A stretch of 64,000 nucleotides of DNA, taken from the NCBI RefSeq assembly GCF_000724545.1, contig NZ_JHBV01000032.1, forward strand, positions 62,001 to 126,000, read 5' to 3'. Positions within the stretch are counted from its first letter, which is position 1; the number at the start of each line of letters is the position of its first letter. The notes under the pieces are model-generated. The model was given only the letters and a program-made list of their open reading frames with translations, ran no database searches and was not told the origin of the DNA. The position numbers and the translations under genes were made by a program. Of this stretch, positions 9,509 to 18,582 are shown one piece after another. Source of the stretch: Aureispira sp. CCB-QB1. GTDB taxonomy: Bacteria; Bacteroidota; Bacteroidia; Chitinophagales; Saprospiraceae.

Positions 9509-12295
9509 TTGAGAATGTCACAAGTGTTGAATGAAATAGAGAGAATTAGCGGACTATTAAAAACTTATAACATCATGGAAAATCAAAACACAAAAACGAG
9601 AAGGTATTTTCACGAAACTCAATTGCCTGAAATTTTACTGGCGATAGGAAGTGATCTATTGACAGGATGCATGACCGACTTTTCGGATGATGAACTTAGA
9701 ATTTACTGTTCTTTGGAGAGTAATTTATACATAGGACAGATTGTCGATGCTCTTTATTTTAAACAAACCGATGAAAATTATTGCTTAGAAAGGTTGCGTG
9801 TACAAAGAATTCGAAAGAACGAATTAACAGAACAACTATCGGTTTCTTTATTATTACTCAACACCGATCAAATAGAACGTTTTCAAAATATTCTAAAAAA
9901 AATGACTTTGTTGACGCAGCAAAATACCAAAGGGGTGTTTGAATTAAAGACATTTCCTTGGTTTCCAGGAAGTGCTCATTATTCTGAAAGAGCGATAGAG
10001 AAAAGACAAGAGTGGCTAGAAAAAACAACAGGAATACACATCGATGCTTTGAACGAATCCGTTTTTTTCCCACCGAGCTTATCAGGGAATATAGAAAACT
10101 ACATTGGAGCTGTTCAGATTCCTGTAGGAATAGCAGGACCTATAAAAATTAATGGAATGTATGCCAATGGTTATATTCCTGTTCCAATTGCAACTACAGA
10201 AGGTGCCTTAGTGAGTTCGATAACAAGAGGGGCGATGGCAACAAATATGGCAGGAGGAATTGATGTGCAAGTTGTCAAACAGCAAATGGTTCGGGCTCCT
10301 GCTTTTTTTTGTGAAGATATTCATGGCGCTGTCAACTTAGAAAAATGGATTTATGAACACCAAATGGAGATTACTAAGGAAGCAGAAAAAATGTCCTCTG
10401 TTGCCAAATTAATTCAAATCATTCCTTTCTTATTTGGAGATACCTTGCATTTAAAATTTCATTTTAGAACAGGAGATGCTTCTGGGCAAAATATGACAAC
10501 GGCTTGTACTTGGGCAGCTTGTGAATGGATCGTATCAAAAATCCAAGAAGATCCTTACATCAAATATCAAAATTATATTATTGATGGCAACTTGGCAGGA
10601 GATAAAAAAGTAACGGCTCAAAACTTTTTGATGGGGCGAGGAGTAACTGTAACGGGAACTTGCTTTGTCTCTGGACAAATATTACGTGATGTGCTGCGAA
10701 TTACGGCAGACGATTATATCAAAAATTTTCAGGCAGGAGAAGTGGCAGGATTAAAGTCGGGGATGGTTGGACACAATATTAATTTTGCCAATGTTATTGC
10801 AGGTGTTTTCACAGCAACAGGACAAGACATTGCCAGTGTACACGAATCTTCTTGTGGTATTCTAAAAGCTAGAAAACAAGAAGATGGTATTCTTTTTACA
10901 GTCTATTTGCCCTCGCTTACCATTGGTACTATTGGAGGAGGAACGGGATTACCAACTCAAAAAGAAAGCCTAAAAATAATGGGTTGTTACGGACAACGAC
11001 AGCTGTTTAGATTTGCAGAAATTATTGCCAGTAGTTGTTTAGCTTTAGACTTGTCGACAGGAGCAGCTGTTACCGCTCAAGAATTTGTCAGTGCACACGA
11101 ACGCTTAGGACGCAATAGAAATCACAATCAACTAACCAAGTCAGAGCTCAATATTGCTTTTTTCAATAGCCTATTTACAAGTAGAGAGGTAGTTTCTTTT
11201 GAGGCATTGGATTTTTCGGAAAATGAAGGCTTGGTATCGCATTTAACCAGCAAGTCAAATGAGGGAATAACAGGACTTTTTAAATATGAATTAACAACCA
11301 AAACCCAAACGCCATCAACTTTAGATCCATCTGAAGAAAAAATTAAAGCTGTCTTAAAATTAAAAGCTTCTCACAAAGAAGCTATCCGAGCAGCTAGCAT
11401 GGTGATTAAATTATCAGGAGAGGATGTATTACCTGGTTATTTTGAAACGTATCATGCTGTATTTGGTTTTGATAATTGTGATGAGCGAGAAATGGCGTTT
11501 TATACCCAAGCCCCTTTGTCTATCAAACAGTTTTGTCCTCAGTTGTTGGGGGCAAGACAGGAGCCTCAAAGGCAGGTTTTTGCTTTGTTATTAGAAGATG
11601 TAACAACATACTTGCACCCCAAATCTTCTAATGATGCCTCTATATGGAATAGCTTTAGAATACAGACAGTAGTGAGCGATTTGGCAAAAGTGCATAGTGT
11701 CTATTGGAATAATTATGAAGCCATCCCACAAACAATGAAAGTCAAACCATTTTTAGAACGGTTTGATTCCTCTGCGACAATTTTATTAAAAGAAGCATTG
11801 AAGTTCAATGCTCAAAATCACCCACATTTAATTTCTGTAGAGTTGCACCAAAAGCTAGCATATTTCTTAGACAATTTTGATAGACATCTTGATACAATGA
11901 ATGGTTATCATAAAACTCTAATTCACAACGATTGCAATGCTAGAAATATTGGCGTAAGGGAAGAAGGAGAAAAAGCCCGTTTAATTTTATTTGATTGGGA
12001 ATTGGCGGCATATCATAATCCTCAAAGAGATTTAATCGAACTTCTTGCTTCGGTATTGCCTGCTAGTGCTAGCAAGGCAGAATTTATCACTTGGGTAGAT
12101 TATTATTTGCAGGCATTGAGTCGAGAAACACAAACAACTTTTGATCGAGAGTTATTTTTAAAAGTGCTAGAAATCAATGCTTATGAATGTGCTTTGATTC
12201 GATTAAATTTATATTTATTGGTTCATAATATCATGAAGTTGGAATACATTGATCAATTGTATGGGAATGTAATCCGATTTGGAATAGAAGCCTAA
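9509..12295 (+). CDS. HMG-CoA reductase fused to a C-terminal APH-type phosphotransferase domain
   Basis: Two enzymes in one 928-residue chain. Residues about 150-560 are a class I-like HMG-CoA reductase, which makes mevalonate from HMG-CoA: ENYIGAVQIPVGIAGP (196-211), the catalytic glutamate E231 in ATTEG, DASGQNMTT (323-331), the lysine pair K366-K367 in GDKK, D440 in ATGQD, GTIGGGTG (473-480) and histidine H530 with the trailing GRNRN. Residues about 620-928 look like an aminoglycoside/choline-kinase fold: Brenner loop H806-N-D808-CNAR-N813 and metal-binding D829 in LFDWELA. Residues 1-150 match nothing I recognise. Ordinary HMG-CoA reductases lack a kinase domain. It leads a tight operon (11 bp to the next gene) with a nucleotidyltransferase and two P-loop kinases. 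The reductase call is firm; the kinase substrate is unknown. Confidence 0.88.
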   Translation: MRMSQVLNEIERISGLLKTYNIMENQNTKTRRYFHETQLPEILLAIGSDLLTGCMTDFSDDELRIYCSLESNLYIGQIVDALYFKQTDENYCLERLRVQRIRKNELTEQLSVSLLLLNTDQIERFQNILKKMTLLTQQNTKGVFELKTFPWFPGSAHYSERAIEKRQEWLEKTTGIHIDALNESVFFPPSLSGNIENYIGAVQIPVGIAGPIKINGMYANGYIPVPIATTEGALVSSITRGAMATNMAGGIDVQVVKQQMVRAPAFFCEDIHGAVNLEKWIYEHQMEITKEAEKMSSVAKLIQIIPFLFGDTLHLKFHFRTGDASGQNMTTACTWAACEWIVSKIQEDPYIKYQNYIIDGNLAGDKKVTAQNFLMGRGVTVTGTCFVSGQILRDVLRITADDYIKNFQAGEVAGLKSGMVGHNINFANVIAGVFTATGQDIASVHESSCGILKARKQEDGILFTVYLPSLTIGTIGGGTGLPTQKESLKIMGCYGQRQLFRFAEIIASSCLALDLSTGAAVTAQEFVSAHERLGRNRNHNQLTKSELNIAFFNSLFTSREVVSFEALDFSENEGLVSHLTSKSNEGITGLFKYELTTKTQTPSTLDPSEEKIKAVLKLKASHKEAIRAASMVIKLSGEDVLPGYFETYHAVFGFDNCDEREMAFYTQAPLSIKQFCPQLLGARQEPQRQVFALLLEDVTTYLHPKSSNDASIWNSFRIQTVVSDLAKVHSVYWNNYEAIPQTMKVKPFLERFDSSATILLKEALKFNAQNHPHLISVELHQKLAYFLDNFDRHLDTMNGYHKTLIHNDCNARNIGVREEGEKARLILFDWELAAYHNPQRDLIELLASVLPASASKAEFITWVDYYLQALSRETQTTFDRELFLKVLEINAYECALIRLNLYLLVHNIMKLEYIDQLYGNVIRFGIEA

Positions 12296-12306
12296 TTATA
12301 TCCCTT

Positions 12307-13680
12307 ATGAAAATATCAAATACAACCATAGAAGACCAGTTGTTGGTTTTGTTGAGTTATAATAACTTAACACCAAGCGAAAAAACGAAAATAGAACAAC
12401 TTATTCCTTTGATCTCGTCTTGGGAGTCCTTTTATAACTTGGCTCGATTTAATAGGATCATACCTCACATCTACCGCATTCTGAAGCAAGAGAACTGGTG
12501 GCAACAGATACCAGACCATGTTCAAGATGAAATTAGTGAAAGAGCCGCTGAAATTCAACAGATTAATGCAGCAAGATTACAGAAGGCAAAGCCAATCTTA
12601 AAACGCTTTCAAGAAGCAGGAATTGAGTTTGTGATTTTAAAAGGCGTTTTATTTGCAGAGACTATTTATCAAAATAGTTTTTATAAAAGAATGAATGACA
12701 TTGATATTTTGGTTCGAAAAAAATCGATTCCCAACATTTTGCAAATATTTGAAGAAGAAGGCTTGTTGTGTATTGGAGAGCGCATTGGAGGAAACCCAGA
12801 GAAACAACTCAAAACGTCTCATCATTTGCCCCCATTCATTGATCGAGAGTTACAATGTATGTTTGGGATACAGTGGGGGTTAAAATCTCCTTTAACCCCT
12901 TATCGATTAGATTATGAGGCAATATGGTCAAGAGTGCGCCCTTTTTCTTTTTTAGGCTTAAATGCCTTGCAGATGTGCCCAGAAGATAATTTTCATCATA
13001 TTTGTGTGCATTTGGGCTATTATAAAAATGGGCTTAGAGATGTCTTTGATATTTATAACTTGTTACGAAAATATGAAGCTAATTTTGATTGGCAGTTATT
13101 AGAAACCGAAGTGAAAAAGGCAGGAACAGAACGTTTGATGTATTTTGCGCTTTCGTTGACCAATTCATTATATTCTAACCCAACTGTGAGTGAGTTGATA
13201 AAAAAAATGGAACCCCAAACTTCTGCTTATTACAAAAAAGGTGTTGCAGAGAAAACAAAAAATTTGCATACTCAATTGAGAATTGGAACCTCCTATCCAA
13301 CAGAAGTAGAAAAGGCAATTTCAGAGTTTAATGCCACCAATCAGTTCAAGGAAAAATCTTATTATTTTTGGTTAACTTGGAAATATTTGCTTTTTCCTCC
13401 AATGGAAGAGGCTAAGAAGATGGCTGCTAATTTATACCCTAATGCTAGACAAGGTGTTTGGATTTGGTGGACTCGATCTTATCGAATGTTAGAGTACATT
13501 GCGAGTGAAATTAGTTGGCTGTTGCTGTTTGCATTGATGTTTAAAACATGGTACGATTTACTTCAATGTGGTTGGTCCAATTTGTTTTTTAAGTCCTCAA
13601 AAACTTCTACCAAAGAAAAAATGAACACCTTAGGTATATCAGAAGAAGCATTAGAACGCATCAAAAAAAGAATTCAATAA
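12307..13680 (+). CDS. Nucleotidyltransferase-fold protein (PF14907-like, uncharacterised)
   Basis: Resembles the uncharacterised nucleotidyltransferase family PF14907. The signature is visible at residues 108-136: FVILKGVLFAETIY, then RMNDIDILV, where D131 and D133 would be the metal-binding aspartates and L111-K-G the conserved Lys-Gly. The helical N-terminus (1-100) and the segment HHICVHLGYYKNGLRDVFDIYNLL further along also fit the family. A hydrophobic stretch near residues 400-420 (ISWLLLFALMFKTW) may touch the membrane. Family members occur in RiPP and polysaccharide loci, with no single known reaction. The stop codon overlaps the next start by one base (TAATG at 13678-13682), which implies translational coupling. 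Function in this operon unknown. Confidence 0.75.
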   Translation: MKISNTTIEDQLLVLLSYNNLTPSEKTKIEQLIPLISSWESFYNLARFNRIIPHIYRILKQENWWQQIPDHVQDEISERAAEIQQINAARLQKAKPILKRFQEAGIEFVILKGVLFAETIYQNSFYKRMNDIDILVRKKSIPNILQIFEEEGLLCIGERIGGNPEKQLKTSHHLPPFIDRELQCMFGIQWGLKSPLTPYRLDYEAIWSRVRPFSFLGLNALQMCPEDNFHHICVHLGYYKNGLRDVFDIYNLLRKYEANFDWQLLETEVKKAGTERLMYFALSLTNSLYSNPTVSELIKKMEPQTSAYYKKGVAEKTKNLHTQLRIGTSYPTEVEKAISEFNATNQFKEKSYYFWLTWKYLLFPPMEEAKKMAANLYPNARQGVWIWWTRSYRMLEYIASEISWLLLFALMFKTWYDLLQCGWSNLFFKSSKTSTKEKMNTLGISEEALERIKKRIQ

Positions 13681-14306
13681 TGAAAGAACCACAATGGATT
13701 TGTATTACAGGAACCGATGGTGCTGGTAAATCTAGTTTAATAGATATTTTATTGCAAGACACCATTTTGTTTAACGGCAAAAAAGTCAAAGAAGTCACAA
13801 TCTGGGATTTGTTTTATTTACCCAAGGAAGAGCAACATCTTTCTATTTCTTCTAAGCAAGCTGTTGATTGGTATTTAAAAAGTCTTTCTCCTCAAAGTCG
13901 TACGTTCTTTTTATTACACTGCATGGCACAAGCATTAGAAATTGCCAGAAGAGAAGCAGTAGAGATTGCTTTGATTAATGCCTATTGGTACAAGTATCTA
14001 GCAACAGAAGTTGCTTATGATGGAAACTTAGCCCATCGGCTTAGCTTGACAACTTCTTTTCCGAAGCCAGATCTTGTTTTTTCTTTAAATGTTTCTGTCA
14101 AAACAGCAGGACAACGAAAGAAACACTATTCAGCCTTTGAAAGTGGATTTCCTGAACAGGTCAATACAAAGCAATTTATGAATTTTCAACATAAAGTACA
14201 AGCAGCTTATCAGCAGATTATGACTACAGTAGAGCATATTGCTTTGGATGGAGAACTACCTTTGTTAGAATTAAAAAAGCAGATTCTAGCGCAACTAAAA
14301 TTTTAA
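13680..14306 (+). CDS. Thymidylate-kinase-like P-loop protein lacking the DRY motif
   Basis: P-loop NTPase shaped like a nucleoside monophosphate kinase. Walker A is G11-TDGAGKSS19 at the N-terminus. Where thymidylate kinases have the D-R-Y motif that helps bind the acceptor, this protein has N100-A-Y in ALINAYWYKYLATEVAYDG, followed by the usual AYxG-like helix. Loss of the arginine suggests that it does not phosphorylate dTMP, and it may act on another phosphorylated substrate or be regulatory. It is translationally coupled to the nucleotidyltransferase and lies 3 bp before a second, better-conserved paralogue. As it is not a normal thymidylate kinase, I give no gene symbol. Confidence 0.72.
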   Translation: MKEPQWICITGTDGAGKSSLIDILLQDTILFNGKKVKEVTIWDLFYLPKEEQHLSISSKQAVDWYLKSLSPQSRTFFLLHCMAQALEIARREAVEIALINAYWYKYLATEVAYDGNLAHRLSLTTSFPKPDLVFSLNVSVKTAGQRKKHYSAFESGFPEQVNTKQFMNFQHKVQAAYQQIMTTVEHIALDGELPLLELKKQILAQLKF

Positions 14307-14309
14307 ATA

Positions 14310-15125
14310 ATGAAACCGTATACTATTACAATAACAGGAATTGATGGTTGTGGAAAAAGCACTGTTATTCATCAATTGATCAAAAAACAAAAAGAAGTTC
14401 CAGAAGCCTATCAAGTATTGGCATGTACTAATTTTCACGATACGCCCAATGCTCCTTTTTCTGAGTTGTCTCAAGGCATGGATGCCTTATCCCAATATGC
14501 TGATATTCGAAAAGATCCAACGATTAAGTATGTTGCTTTATATTTAAAAATGACCTTGTTTGGGGCAATAGAGCAATTTTTTGCTGATTATTATCAACCC
14601 AATGTGTTAATTACAGAACGCCATCCACTAGTAGGGAGTTTGGTTTATGGTAATTTATACCTACAAATGAACTCCAAATTGAATCTACAAGAAAATTCTA
14701 CTTGGAATGAATCATTGTTAGAAGAACAACAAATTCCTTGGGCAAGTATTTTACATTGGTTTAAATTAGAAAATAAACGGCTTGGAAGAAGGATAGATTT
14801 TTGGGAATTGCCAGCATACTTAGTAAAAATTCAGCAACAGCAACTTTCAGAACTAATTCCTTCTTTAGCAACTCTTTTTAGAACAACCTTACCGCAAAAG
14901 ATCATTCATTTCCAAATTGAAGAAAATATTGCTGCTACAAGAGTAGGGCAACACAAACCCAAAGAAATACATGAAAGTGAACAGCATTTGATATATCTTC
15001 ATCAAGCTTATTTAAAGGCATTAAAATATATGGAAAAACAAGGTGTAGCAGTAACTTATTTAGTGGTACAAGGGAAAGATCCCAATGACCTGATGAACGA
15101 TGTATGGAGAGCAATTTATCCATAA
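14310..15125 (+). CDS. Thymidylate-kinase-like P-loop protein with conserved ERH motif
   Basis: Second P-loop kinase-like protein of the operon. Walker A is G10-IDGCGKST18; the acceptor-side motif E103-R104-H105 in VLITERHPLVGSLVYG corresponds to the DRY/ERH position of thymidylate kinases. At 271 residues it is longer than a housekeeping Tmk (about 200-215), with an extra middle segment (residues 125-190) and a C-terminal helical tail (HLIYLHQAYLKALKYME). It starts 3 bp after the preceding gene and is followed by a hairpin at 15156-15181, so it closes the operon. The reaction is unknown; phosphorylation of a phosphorylated small molecule is the simplest reading. Confidence 0.72.
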   Translation: MKPYTITITGIDGCGKSTVIHQLIKKQKEVPEAYQVLACTNFHDTPNAPFSELSQGMDALSQYADIRKDPTIKYVALYLKMTLFGAIEQFFADYYQPNVLITERHPLVGSLVYGNLYLQMNSKLNLQENSTWNESLLEEQQIPWASILHWFKLENKRLGRRIDFWELPAYLVKIQQQQLSELIPSLATLFRTTLPQKIIHFQIEENIAATRVGQHKPKEIHESEQHLIYLHQAYLKALKYMEKQGVAVTYLVVQGKDPNDLMNDVWRAIYP

Positions 15126-15155
15126 TTGTTTTGTTAATGGATGGCAATTAAAAGT

Positions 15156-15181
15156 AAGGTCAAAATCTAAATTTTGACCTT
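15156..15181 (+). terminator. Terminator-like hairpin closing the HMG-CoA reductase operon
   Basis: AAGGTCAAAAT (15156-15166) and its exact reverse complement (15171-15181) surround a 4-nt loop, 30 bp after the last stop. The following sequence is only partly T-rich, so efficiency is uncertain. Confidence 0.6.
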
Positions 15182-15286
15182 CTATAATTTAAGAGTTCAG
15201 AGTTTTTATGTGTGATTATTAGTGCTGTATGAATATTGCTGAAAGCTAGGAAATAAGCAAATTATTACTTGGTGATAAAAAAGTAT

Positions 15287-15952
15287 CTATGCATCGGCTT
15301 GTGCTGCTAGTAAGTAGTCTTTTATTTCTTGATAACCTTTATTTTCTGCAATGCTCATGGCTGTTTCTCCTGTGTACATTTTTGTTGTAATAAAAGCACC
15401 ATTTTCAACGAGTAGTTTTGTCAAGGCTAAATTTCCTCTGTAAACCGCAGAATGCAGCGCTGTGGCATTTTGCATTTGAGCAATGTTAGGATTTGCACCA
15501 GCTTTGAGTAAAATCGTACAGAGTTCGTAGTTTTCTTTGGCAACAGCCGATTGTAAAGGTGTGACTCTAGAAACGTTCTTGGCAGCAAGATTGACATCGG
15601 CACCATATTCAATCAGTAGTTTTGCAATTTCTGTTTGATGGAATAGAGCGGCTAAGCATAAAGGAGGATAACCATCTTGAGAAAGAGCATTAATTCCTTT
15701 AGATTTATACTGTCGTAGATGCTCTTTTACCGCATCAATTTTACCACAAACAATCGCTTCGTGAAACGATAAGGTTTTTTTCAAGGCAAGTGCTTGCTCT
15801 AGAGCTTTGTCTAACTGATTATACGCAATAATCATCAGCCCTGAGCTACCATAATAATCTCTAAAGTTTAAAATTTCAGGATTAGAGTGAATCAATGAAA
15901 TGACTTTGTCAGTATCCTTGTTTTTGCTGTGTGATTTAAGTACTTGAATCAT
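15287..15952 (-). CDS. Ankyrin-repeat protein
   Basis: A 221-residue protein made mostly of ankyrin repeats, which form a protein-binding surface. Repeats are visible as G-x-T/x-L-x-x-A blocks: INALSQDGYPPLCLAALF, VTPLQSAVAKENYELCTILL (with GANPNIAQ) and ATALHSAVYRGNLALTKLLV, then GETAMSIAENKGYQEIKDYL at the end. There is no signal peptide or membrane segment, so it is probably cytoplasmic. It converges on the HMG-CoA reductase operon and stands alone. Partner and role unknown. Confidence 0.85.
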   Translation of the reverse strand: MIQVLKSHSKNKDTDKVISLIHSNPEILNFRDYYGSSGLMIIAYNQLDKALEQALALKKTLSFHEAIVCGKIDAVKEHLRQYKSKGINALSQDGYPPLCLAALFHQTEIAKLLIEYGADVNLAAKNVSRVTPLQSAVAKENYELCTILLKAGANPNIAQMQNATALHSAVYRGNLALTKLLVENGAFITTKMYTGETAMSIAENKGYQEIKDYLLAAQADA

Positions 15953-16440
15953 ATGCTTTATTTTTGAGGTGAGGACAAATAAGCTGTAAAAAAGTACTTT
16001 CTCTAGCAGTTAGTCAAAGACTTTTTTACAAATAAAATTATGTTGCGAGACTTGCATTCGATTAATGATCAATGTGTTGTTGGTAAGGGAATATATTGCT
16101 TGTATTCGTCTAGATTCTTGGATGCTCTTTCTATTCAAAAAAAGAAAGTAGTAATTCATGTTAAGGCTTTAGGTCTATTCTTTGAGTAGTGAAAGACATT
16201 TCCAACAGATAGTGGCTGAATGATAACCAATACGTTTGTGTGAGGTTTAAGGGTATAAGTATAATCTGATTTAAACCAATTATAACTTGATACTTAACTT
16301 AATTTACCTTTAAGCTAAAAGATTACCAAAAGTTACAAAAAAAAATCTACATAAACAACTTATTGTTAGTGAATTGTGTGTAATTTAAACTAAAAAATTA
16401 AATATGCCTAATTATAGAATAGCAAGTTTTATCACAAAAA

Positions 16441-16520
16441 AAGCGGCAAGACTCGATGAATCCTAGTTTTAGGAAAAAAATGGAAGCAGTTCAACGATTC
16501 GTAGACACCGCTTAATTTTT
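16441..16520 (+). ncRNA. Possible small structured RNA
   Basis: The ends AAGCGG (16441-16446) and CCGCTT (16508-16513) are complementary. An inner helix pairs GATGAAT (16455-16461) with ATTCGT (16497-16502) over six base pairs including one G-U. A small CCTA/TAGG hairpin (16462-16473) sits inside, and a T run (16516-16520) follows the outer stem. This would be a self-terminating transcript of about 75 nt. It does not fit a tRNA and lacks the full SRP core. No promoter was found. Confidence 0.3.
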
Positions 16521-16589
16521 GTTGGTTGGTAGTTGTTTGTAAAACAGATCTTTAGATAGCGTAGCAGTAGCGAGCGTAATGTGCCGTAC

Positions 16590-16633
16590 AAAAAAAAGAG
16601 TTGTATGCATCACAGAATGATTGCATACAACTC
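16590..16633 (-). terminator. Rho-independent terminator of mnmG
   Basis: A perfect 12-bp stem GAGTTGTATGCA (16598-16609) with TGCATACAACTC (16622-16633) has a 12-nt loop. On the minus strand it is followed by eight T residues (16597 down to 16590). It lies 28 bp past the mnmG stop. Confidence 0.92.
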
Positions 16634-16661
16634 ACTATAAATTGAATAAATGATCGTTTTT

Positions 16662-18521
16662 TTAGCGTCCTACATAGACCAATAAAATAGATACATCAGC
16701 AGGAGAAACACCACTAATACGACTTGCTTGACCAATAGTTGCAGGCTGCAACTGATTCAACTTCTCCACGGCTTCGGAAGAAAGCCCTTTGATGGTTGAG
16801 TAGTCAATGTCATATAAGCGCACATTTTCTAAGCGATTAATTTTTTCAACTTGATCTTTTTCTTTGCGAATGTATCCCTCGTACTTCAAATTAATTTCAG
16901 CACAGTCTACAAATTCTTGCTCAAATTGCTGCATGAATTTTTCTACTTTAGGAATAGCTTTCATAAAGTCTTTGATGCTGAGATTTGGGCGCAAAAGAAT
17001 TTTATGCATTTTCATTTTTTGACGCAGAGGAGCAGAGCCTTTTTCTGCCAATACTTGATCAATATCAGATGGATCTATACTCGTATTATGAATAAATTCA
17101 GCAATTTTCTCATAAGCAGCCTCCTTTTCTCTCACACGTTTTAGGCGATCTTTCACATCAATACCTAGTTGATCTGCCAACGGTGTCAATCGAGTATCTG
17201 CATTGTCTTGGCGCAAGAGAATGCGATGTTCGGCACGAGACGTGAACATACGGTAAGGTTCTTTTGTCCCCTTGTTGATTAAATCATCAATCAAAACACC
17301 AATATAAGCCTCTGAACGTTTTAAAACAAAAGGTTCTTGGTCGTGTATTTTTAGATGTGCATTGATTCCCGCCATTAGACCTTGAGCAGCCGCTTCTTCG
17401 TAACCTGTTGTTCCATTAATTTGCCCTGCAAAGAATAAGTTTTTCACTAGGCGAGTTTCCAAAGAAACTTTGAGTTGTGTGGGCTGGAAAAAGTCGTATT
17501 CAATAGCATAGCCAGGGCGGAACATTTTGGCATTTTCAAAGCCAGGAATCAATTGCAAAGCTTTGTATTGCACATCTTCAGGCAAAGAGCTAGAAAAGCC
17601 ATTTACATAAACTTCGCAAGTATCCCAACCTTCAGGCTCTACAAATAATTGATGGCGTTCTTTGTCCGCAAAACGTTCAATTTTATCCTCAATAGAAGGG
17701 CAGTAACGAGGACCAATACCTTGTATCCGTCCCGTAAACATAGGAGATTTATCGAATCCTGTTTTTAGGATTTCGTGCACTTGCTTGTTGGTGTAAGTAA
17801 TGTGGCAAGGACGTTGTTTTTCTAATTTGGGTGTATCGGTAAATGAAAACTTGCCAACAGGTTCGTCTCCATGCTGCACCTCCATCACATCCCAGTTGAT
17901 GGTACGTCCATCGACACGTGCAGGAGTACCTGTTTTCATGCGATCTGCCTCAAAACCTAACTCTATCAATTGAGCAGTAATACCTGTTGAAGCTCGTTCG
18001 CCAGCACGTCCAGCACTTATTTTTCGCTCGCCAATATGGATAATACCATTTAGAAATGTTCCATTGGTTAGAATAACCGTTTTGGCAGGAATTTCTAAAC
18101 CTAAAGAAGTGCGCACTCCTTTTACAACACCATTTTTGACAACAAGACCAACGACCATTTCTTGCCAAAAAGAAATATTGGGATTGGATTCTAGCATCAT
18201 ACGCCATTTTTCGGCAAAACGCATTCGGTCACTTTGAGCACGAGGACTCCACATGGCAGGACCTTTGGATAAGTTTAGCATGCGAAATTGGATCATGGTA
18301 TGATCGGTTACAATTCCCGAATAGCCACCTAAAGCATCAATTTCACGTACAATTTGCCCTTTGGCAACACCACCCATAGCAGGATTGCAAGACATTTTGG
18401 CAATGGTTTCCATATTCATGGTTGCTAACAACACCTTGGAACCCATATTGGCAGCTGCTGTTGCTGCTTCGCAGCCTGCATGTCCTCCACCTACAACAAT
18501 TACATCATATTCTGGAAACAT
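16662..18521 (-). CDS. mnmG: tRNA uridine-5-carboxymethylaminomethyl modification enzyme MnmG (GidA)
   Basis: FAD enzyme that, with MnmE, installs the carboxymethylaminomethyl group on U34 of certain tRNAs. The FAD-binding motif VIVVGGGHAGCEAA is at residues 7-20, followed by NPAMGGVAKGQIVREIDALGG, TGTPARVDGRT and the second family signature RYCPSIEDKIERF, all typical of GidA. A longer frame opens at 18596, but its 25 extra residues are not part of the family; the ATG at 18521 gives 619 residues, the normal length, and lies about 55 nt after a good promoter. MnmE is not nearby. It ends in a strong terminator and is transcribed alone. Confidence 0.97.
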   Translation of the reverse strand: MFPEYDVIVVGGGHAGCEAATAAANMGSKVLLATMNMETIAKMSCNPAMGGVAKGQIVREIDALGGYSGIVTDHTMIQFRMLNLSKGPAMWSPRAQSDRMRFAEKWRMMLESNPNISFWQEMVVGLVVKNGVVKGVRTSLGLEIPAKTVILTNGTFLNGIIHIGERKISAGRAGERASTGITAQLIELGFEADRMKTGTPARVDGRTINWDVMEVQHGDEPVGKFSFTDTPKLEKQRPCHITYTNKQVHEILKTGFDKSPMFTGRIQGIGPRYCPSIEDKIERFADKERHQLFVEPEGWDTCEVYVNGFSSSLPEDVQYKALQLIPGFENAKMFRPGYAIEYDFFQPTQLKVSLETRLVKNLFFAGQINGTTGYEEAAAQGLMAGINAHLKIHDQEPFVLKRSEAYIGVLIDDLINKGTKEPYRMFTSRAEHRILLRQDNADTRLTPLADQLGIDVKDRLKRVREKEAAYEKIAEFIHNTSIDPSDIDQVLAEKGSAPLRQKMKMHKILLRPNLSIKDFMKAIPKVEKFMQQFEQEFVDCAEINLKYEGYIRKEKDQVEKINRLENVRLYDIDYSTIKGLSSEAVEKLNQLQPATIGQASRISGVSPADVSILLVYVGR

Positions 18522-18582
18522 AGTATTTTTAAAATTGTTGGTTTGAGGTTTTGGAAAGCCCCCAAACAGATTAATAGTGACG

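Larger units (their letters stand above)
15953..16661. other. 709-bp intergenic region between ankyrin gene and mnmG
   Basis: No open frame with coding character. Its right part contains a possible structured RNA (16441-16520) and the mnmG terminator (16590-16633), listed separately. The left half is AT-rich with no clear signals. Confidence 0.6.

Noticed and set aside
9509-15125. Lasso-peptide or other RiPP cluster
   Set aside because: PF14907-type nucleotidyltransferases and kinases occur in such clusters, but there is no precursor peptide, cyclase, leader peptidase or radical SAM gene.
16441-16520. tRNA or 4.5S SRP RNA
   Set aside because: No cloverleaf and no T-arm. The GGAAGCAG stretch recalls the SRP core, but the preceding CAGG part is missing.
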